From Erpobdella octoculata (taxonomy: Eukaryota; Annelida; Clitellata; Hirudinida; Erpobdellidae), in NCBI GenBank assembly GCA_963978895.1, contig OZ022238.1:25436082-25500081 (forward strand): a DNA stretch of 64,000 nt, read 5' to 3'. The position numbers were made by a program, and so were the translations under genes. The first letter of the stretch is position 1; each line of letters opens with the position of its first letter. The notes under the pieces were generated by a model. That model saw nothing but the letters and a program-made list of their open reading frames with translations, was not told where the DNA came from and ran no database searches. Positions 58,567 through 64,000 of the stretch are shown here, in pieces.

Positions 58567-58920
58567 ATTCACTAACCTTAAACAAGTAAAGATAAAAAAT
58601 AAATTTAAAAAAAAAAAGCTTTTATTTGCCTCTTTATCTGAGTCAACCAACTAAAATTTTTGAATCTAAAAGAACAATCTAATTACAACAACACTAACTT
58701 TCATATAAAATCGAATTTGATTAATTTTAATTTATTTAAGGCCTAATTCATGTCGGAAACATTCAATTCATGTATTGTCATCCAAAATAAAGCTTTCCTG
58801 AAAGTTTTAGAGCTCTAGGTGGTCGAGAAGTGGGTGAATTTTTGTTTCTAAGATTTGATCACCACAGACAAACCAACAAACAAACAGAGAGACGAGTGAA
58901 GTTAAATAAAAGCATTTAAA
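58562..58920. repeat. Dispersed repeat (copy of 38444-38892)
   Basis: Same order of blocks as at 38444, ending GAGAGACGAGTGAAGTTAAA, TAAAAGCATT and an A tract. It contains a replaced middle part (GCCTAATTCATGTCGGAAAC) not shared with the other copy. Confidence 0.75.
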
Positions 58921-58933
58921 AAAAATCACTCAC

Positions 58934-59073
58934 CGCCAGCATCTTCTACAAGATACTTGACGCCCTTCAGGACATCACCATGATCAATGATCAACTGTGT
59001 CAGATCAAGGGAGCTATAAACGCATCTTGCCCCTGGAAAGAGCCTCTGTATTCCTTTCCTATGCACTGGCAAA
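58934..59073 (-). CDS. THAP gene: exon 4
   Basis: 140 bases between TTTTCAG and GTGAGT. It reads LPVHRKGIQRLFPGARCVYS, SLDLTQLIIDHGDVLKGVKY, LVEDAG. No family recognised. Phase 2 in, 1 out. Confidence 0.75.
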
Positions 59074-59539
59074 CTGAAAAGAGGAGCTCAATATATATTG
59101 AGTTATCAAATAAAATAACTGTTTTTAAGAATAATTATTTTTCTCAGATAATTTTTTCTTGAATAACTTGCAATTGTAGAAATGAAAAACATTAATAAAC
59201 TTATTTCCCATCTGGTCCAAAGCTTTACTCATATATTGAATAAACCAATCCAGCACAGAACTCTTTGATATACTAATTTTATTATCATAGAGTACTAAAA
59301 ATTATATCGAGTGTGCAGCTCAACCCAGCTGTGATTTCGCACTGACTGAAGGGGTCATAACAAACGTAAACAACTGATTCGCGATTAGTAAGCTTCAGTT
59401 CGTCTCTCTGAGTGATCGTTCGATTTATTATAAAGTAAATGAGCTTATACATCAAATTAAAGTTAAACAGTTTAGTTCTAAACAAATTCCTGCTTTGGTA
59501 CAATTGTTTCTCATTAATTAATCGAATGATAGGTTTTTT

Positions 59540-60870
59540 GTTCGGAAATCAAGCAACGAGCATCGTGGATTGTTGCAAATCGAGCAATGTGAACATTTGC
59601 TAAATTGGAATATGGTGTGCAGCTCTAGGCTGCCAATCTGGTTATGGTTATGTTGACGATTTGAAATCTGAGAAAGTATCAATTCAAATTTCCAACTGAT
59701 GAAAAACATCGGAATAAGTGGATTAGGGCCGTTCCTCGGCCTGAAACTAATTATAATCCGAGAAAAGTTTACTTGTGCTCTGTATTCTACAGAGCAAGAT
59801 TTTTTTCAGAGAAACTGGATACTAATTTATGACAGGCAAAAAAACTGGCACAATGAAAAGGAAGTCTCTGAAGTCCAATGCTGCTCCATCAACATTTCCA
59901 AACTGTCCATCTTACCTCTAATTGGAAATTACAACTTCAAGATCAAATGCATCAACCTCAGAATCTAGTAGAGAAAAAAATGTCAGGAAGAGCAGATTAA
60001 AGAAAGAAACTTTTTTAGCAAACCAGCAGATCTGTAGAGCATTGGTCGGTCATGCTCGATTCATGTTGGCTGAAAAAATTTGGATTATGTCCTGACTGGT
60101 CAACTTCAATCAGATCCTATTGAAGACCGATTTGGTTTGTACAGACAACTGCATGGTTCAAATTTTTTTATATCAGTAAGACAAATTCTTCAAGCTGAAA
60201 AAACAATTAGGCTTTGATCTCTAGTTAAACTTTCAAACTTTTCCATGAAGGATGTGCACAGTGTTTCTTTTACCGCATAGGCAGACAAAAGACTGGAAAT
60301 TTATTTGAATGTCGGGAAGTTCATAACTAGTTTTTACTTGGATGAACTGTGCCTTGGATATCAAGAGATGGACGTTTGCATAATATTTTATGTTGCTGGC
60401 TTTCTTGCAAGGTCTTTGACAAGAAAAGAAAATTGTTCTGCATGCCAAGCTTTTTTAAAAGCAAGTGATGACACACCAACAATAACAATTGAAGACTTTT
60501 CTGGCATTACAGAAGAAGCTTTGGAAAAATCAAGATTTTTTGACTAGATTAACAAGGGAAGCTTATGTACTCCCATTGACTTTCTCTACATGTCATGCTT
60601 GTATGCTTAGACCTTCAACCACAAAATCATGCAAAATAAAATGAAGATGCAAAAAAGTTTTTTCTTGACATGACCCCACAGCAGCAAGTGTTTGTCCATG
60701 CCTTTCTTCAAGTCATGGAAAATACTCAAAACTGCCAGAACATCTTGAAACAAGTTTGTGAAGATGGCCGTTCATTCAGAAAACATTTGTGGATAATTTA
60801 TGGAAGAATGTTCAACGTGATGGTAATAAACCCAAAGAAATTAATGAATGAACCAGAAAATCTGTGACAA
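59540..60870 (+). pseudogene. Degraded P-like transposon (THAP and transposase C-terminus)
   Basis: Plus-strand THAP pieces: MVCSALGCQSGYGYVDDLKS at 59612, FPTDEKHRNKWIRAVPRPE at 59688, VYLCSV. After a large gap come LQSDPIEDRFGLYRQLHGSN, FFISVRQILQAEKTIR (60110-60210) and VAGFLARSLTRKENCSACQA (60391-60455). Each block aligns by motif with the intact P-like transposon at 16241-20418 (LQSDAIESRFGWMRQMAGCN, FISCRQALESDKKIR). The middle of the transposase is deleted and several stops are present. It lies in an intron of the THAP gene, in opposite orientation. Termini not found. Confidence 0.85.
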
Positions 60871-61323
60871 CAAGAACTTGTTATGAAAAAACCCATCATC
60901 TTGAAAAATCGCAAAATTACATTTTGATATTGGAAAATAAACCATATTAAAACTGAGGAGTTGAATAAATAAAATGTCTAAATATGTTCATGCCTCCTTT
61001 TTTGTGTATTAACTAAATTGATAAATGTATTGTTTTTTAGTTAATTCTCTAATGTATTCATACACAGAAATGCATTACTTTCAACTTAAATTCAGATTAA
61101 TTAACTTCCATTTGAATAAACACTAGAGCGCCTATTGTTTACATAGTATGACCCCATGGGTATAGGCTCAAATGAGCTGCATGCTCCATATGCTATAGTA
61201 CTCTATGATGGAATATACATATCCATCACACAACTCTTTATTATACACTTCCTACCTCTATAAGTTGTATATGCAAATAGTCAGCAAACCCATCTCTGAA
61301 TTATCTGTCACAAAAACACCTAC

Positions 61324-61483
61324 CAATCATAAACTAGTTCGATATCAACATCGGGCAATCGAATAATCTTCTTGAGTAGCTCGTATGACTTTTCTGAGTG
61401 GATGAATATAGTTTTGGCAAAAAGGTGGACTCGATCGTAATCTTCAGTGCCTTCCCCTCCATTGATTGTTTCATACTTCAAAT
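61324..61483 (-). CDS. THAP gene: exon 3
   Basis: 160 bases between ATTGCAG and GTAGGT. It reads LKYETINGGEGTEDYDRVHL, FAKTIFIHSEKSYELLKKII, RLPDVDIELVYD. No family recognised. Phase 1 in, 2 out, fitting exons 2 and 4. Confidence 0.8.
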
Positions 61484-61647
61484 CTGCAATAAGCAGTTTT
61501 CAAAGTAAAGAAATAAGCTATTTGGAAATGAACAACAACAGGTCATTGTGGCTTGGATTAATGTATGTCAGTTTTATTAACAAAAACTCTTAAGATATTT
61601 CATGGCAATGACATAATAACAAAAATAGTTCTTGTGTTGAGACCCAC

Positions 61648-61753
61648 CTAAAAAGGGCTGGAGAACTCTGAAGCAGTCACCATCAATACACTTCTCATTG
61701 TGCAAATCTACAATCGTACTCTCGATTGTTTCAGAGGATTTATCGGACTTCCG
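61648..61753 (-). CDS. THAP gene: exon 2
   Basis: 106 bases between TTTTTAG and GTGGGT. It reads RKSDKSSETIESTIVDLHNE, KCIDGDCFRVLQPFL. The phase 0 start matches the end of the THAP exon, linking the two. Confidence 0.75.
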
Positions 61754-61858
61754 CTAAAAAGTAACAGACAATAGACATCAACAATGACAACAAATAAACT
61801 TGTACAAATTTAAGCTGTTAGCACAACATATAAGTCATCTATTGGAGGCAATAATAAC

Positions 61859-62237
61859 TAAGCATCTGCGTCCCGTAATCGTTATCCCGATATCAATCGG
61901 GATTTCAAAATGATAAGGGAAATCCCGTATCGCTATTAAAACGATATAGCCTGCGGGGAAGTCTCGTATCGAAATAAAATAGCGAGACTTAAATTTTGTT
62001 CTAGTATAAAGTCTCAAAAAAAATTCCGAGATTTAAAAAAAAAATTTTTCAATAAATAACGAAAGTCATACATATTTAATTAATGATTGCCACAACTGTG
62101 AATATTTGCAATTGATTCATCAACATTGATTAATAATCTACCTATTGACAGAAGTTTATAACTATTTAACTATTATTATCCCCACTTTAAATTCGGTTTT
62201 ATTTACTATTTTTAGTCTGGGAACCGGCAACATATTT

Positions 62238-62291
<54 letters not shown>

Positions 62292-63222
62292 CATAAATAA
62301 AACCAGCTCGTCTCTGTTATATAGCTTTTTTTAGTGTAACATTGATAATAGTAATCAAAGATATCTAAAGCAGAGGTTAAGCCACACCCCTCTTAGGCTG
62401 CTAGTCGACCTCTGCATACTTCCATTTAGAAATATGTGAACCGGCATCAACGGTTGGCAAGCCAATCGTACTCGCTGACATCGATGACTATTAATATTAA
62501 TGACTATTATTAATATCATTCTATGTTTATGTTTTGGTTTAGTCTGTTTGATAAACTTATTTTGTCAAATTTGTTATATAGAATTGGAATGATTATTTTA
62601 GTGTTTCGATATCCGTAATTGACCGTAATAGTAGCTCATCTAAGATATATCTTTATAATCTCGATTATATTCTTGGTTGTATGTGAGTATGTGTGTGCCA
62701 CCTGTAGTGTGCACGTCGTCTGCAGCTGGAACTCGAAACTTTCTCAGCTTCTTTCTTGCCAACCGGATTCGCCATCGCCTATAAATTAACCCGCTGGGTT
62801 AAAGGACGTTATACCAACAAACCAGCCTTCTTCACTTTCTTAATTCTTGCATACAGGTACTTTCTAGCATTTGTCATCATTTAGAGTCTAAATTTAGACA
62901 AATAGATGTACCGAAACTAAACAAATGAAACTTATTTCAAGTTTAAAAAAAAATTTTTTTTGTAAATTTTTATAAATTTTGAAATATTTTAATATTTAAA
63001 TATTTTTTTCAATGAATTCCTTTAATGTAGTTATTAATATTGTCTGTCACGCATAGTTCATCATTCTATGTTATCTCGTTTTATTCGAGACAAAATTTCC
63101 ACAGTTGACATTTCAGTCGAGATCCCGATATCGTATCGTATCATATCGGATTTGTCTCGTTATTAGTCGAGGCGTCTCGTATCGTATCGTTTCAACAACA
63201 AAAAACGAGACGCAGACTCCTA
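61859..63222. mobile_element. hAT-like MITE in THAP gene intron
   Basis: Ends TAAGCATCTGCGTCCCGT and TAGGAGTCTGCGTCTCGT (right end reverse complemented) are imperfect inverted repeats. An exact 8-base duplication ATAATAAC flanks it (61851-61858, 63223-63230). It carries TATCGTATCG-type subterminal blocks at both sides and a TA array (62239-62290). No transposase. It makes up 1364 of the 1585 bases of this intron. Confidence 0.9.
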
Positions 63223-63338
63223 ATAATAACATATCCGAATGATGCTCAACATCACAGAAATATTGCAAAAAAAGCAAATTTGTCATAAGTAAAACAAATT
63301 GAAAATGTTTGTACACTACAAAGTAAAAAAAAACTTAC

Positions 63339-63519
63339 TTTCAGGCTGGGCAGATCTTTCTTTGGCACAGCTCCTTCTGCAAGAACCTGCTTTTCGACAT
63401 CTGGAGAGGTGATTAATTGATCAGCTGTAAAATGTCTTGAACAAACACACAAATTAGAGGTCCACTTTTTTTGCATGACTTTCAACCACAGGCTTCTCAG
63501 TTTACGATTGCTAGGAATC
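63339..63519 (-). CDS. THAP-domain gene: THAP exon (exon 1 of recognised part)
   Basis: 181 bases between CTGCATAG and CTGAAA|GTAAGT. It encodes the second half of a THAP zinc finger: IPSNRKLRSLWLKVMQKKW (core Pro and Trp), LCVCSRHFTADQL (the last Cys and His zinc ligands) and AEGAVPKKDLPSLK (AVP box position). THAP proteins are sequence-specific DNA-binding factors related to P-element transposases. The exon holding the first Cys pair lies upstream (63540-64000 or beyond) and was not found. Seven further minus-strand exons down to 57017 continue in consistent phase; none resembles transposase, so this is probably a host gene. Confidence 0.85.
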
Positions 63520-63539
63520 CTATGCAGGCAAAAAATTAA

Positions 63540-63903
63540 CAAACACAATAAATTTAACAAGATTTTAACAGGAAAATAAAATTACCATGTTCACTTCATC
63601 AAAACAAATATTGAACATTCTTACAATAGTAGAAAAATAATTTGGTACAAGGACATGAAGGAAGCTCCTTTTTTAATAAACTCAATAAGTCATGACTAAG
63701 CACTATTGCACTCCTTGAAACAGCACTATATAAATGCAAATTCATTAATATATTGGATGGTTTCCTATATGCTATGTGTTTCTAACAGTTCAATAAAAAG
63801 TTTCAATAGTAGCTTTATCTGTAGATTCACATGAGTTAAACTAGACAAGCTTCAATTACAGGTATTGCAGTTTATTTAATATGGTTGAGTGCTCATTAAA
63901 TTT

Positions 63904-63905
<2 letters not shown>
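63540..63905. other. Non-coding
   Basis: No exon recognised. A minus-strand exon with the C-x2/4-C half of the THAP domain is expected here or beyond the window edge. Confidence 0.4.

Positions 63906-63907
<2 letters not shown>

Positions 63908-64000
<93 letters not shown>
63908..64000. repeat. (TA)n microsatellite at window edge
   Basis: Pure TA array running off the right end of the window. Confidence 0.95.

Overview
The window looks like AT-rich nuclear DNA from an invertebrate animal. Protein-coding exons are small, split by GT-AG introns and separated by long non-coding tracts. Poly-(TA) microsatellites are frequent, and eukaryotic transposable elements occupy much of the sequence. I cannot name the phylum. 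A two-domain small heat-shock protein, an ADAMTS-like protease and a THAP-domain gene are all compatible with several lophotrochozoan, tunicate or cnidarian lineages. I saw no sign of bacterial gene organisation, and recognised no rRNA gene, functional tRNA gene or CRISPR array.

Three probable host genes stand out, all on the minus strand. (1) An ADAMTS/reprolysin-like secreted metalloprotease has exons between 10346 and 28736, with a possible signal-peptide exon at 33222-33305. One intron of about 16 kb (10670-26917) holds a whole Gypsy retrotransposon with a P-like transposon inside its LTR, yet the exon reading phases still match across it. (2) A small heat-shock protein with two alpha-crystallin domains lies at 51287-52379. 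(3) A THAP-domain gene with a novel-looking C-terminal part runs from 57017 to 63519 in eight phase-consistent exons. Its introns have been enlarged by a hAT-like MITE, a degraded P-like transposon, a tRNA-type SINE and another dispersed repeat.

The rest is a nested mobile-element landscape. 1-632: 5' LTR edge of a minus-strand Gypsy element, a TA array and a P-like terminus. 690-9516: LINE fragments in series, one interrupted by a foldback-like repeat, one by an 868-bp hAT MITE and one by another LINE. 9517-16148: the last recognised ADAMTS exons, Helitron-type 3' ends and minisatellites. 16149-26450: Gypsy element containing the P-like element and a SINE. 29673-32090: a minisatellite and a large inverted-repeat (foldback-like) element. 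34464-35613: hAT MITE. 36599-36985: SINE-like repeat carrying a mariner-type MITE. 38290-42796: a 4.5-kb terminal-inverted-repeat element with TA target duplication and no recognised transposase. 43982-48335: an element with 155-bp inverted termini, holding a structurally complete hAT transposon (44505-47671) with an intact 832-codon transposase. 48360-50020: decayed hAT and LINE pieces. 53537-56926: a CR1-like LINE joined head-to-head to an inverted RT fragment and then a hAT remnant.

The window therefore shows how nested insertions have expanded introns while the exons around them stayed compatible in phase. Several elements have exact target duplications: P-like 16241-20418, hAT 44505-47671, and three hAT MITEs. 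These allow insertion order to be read directly.
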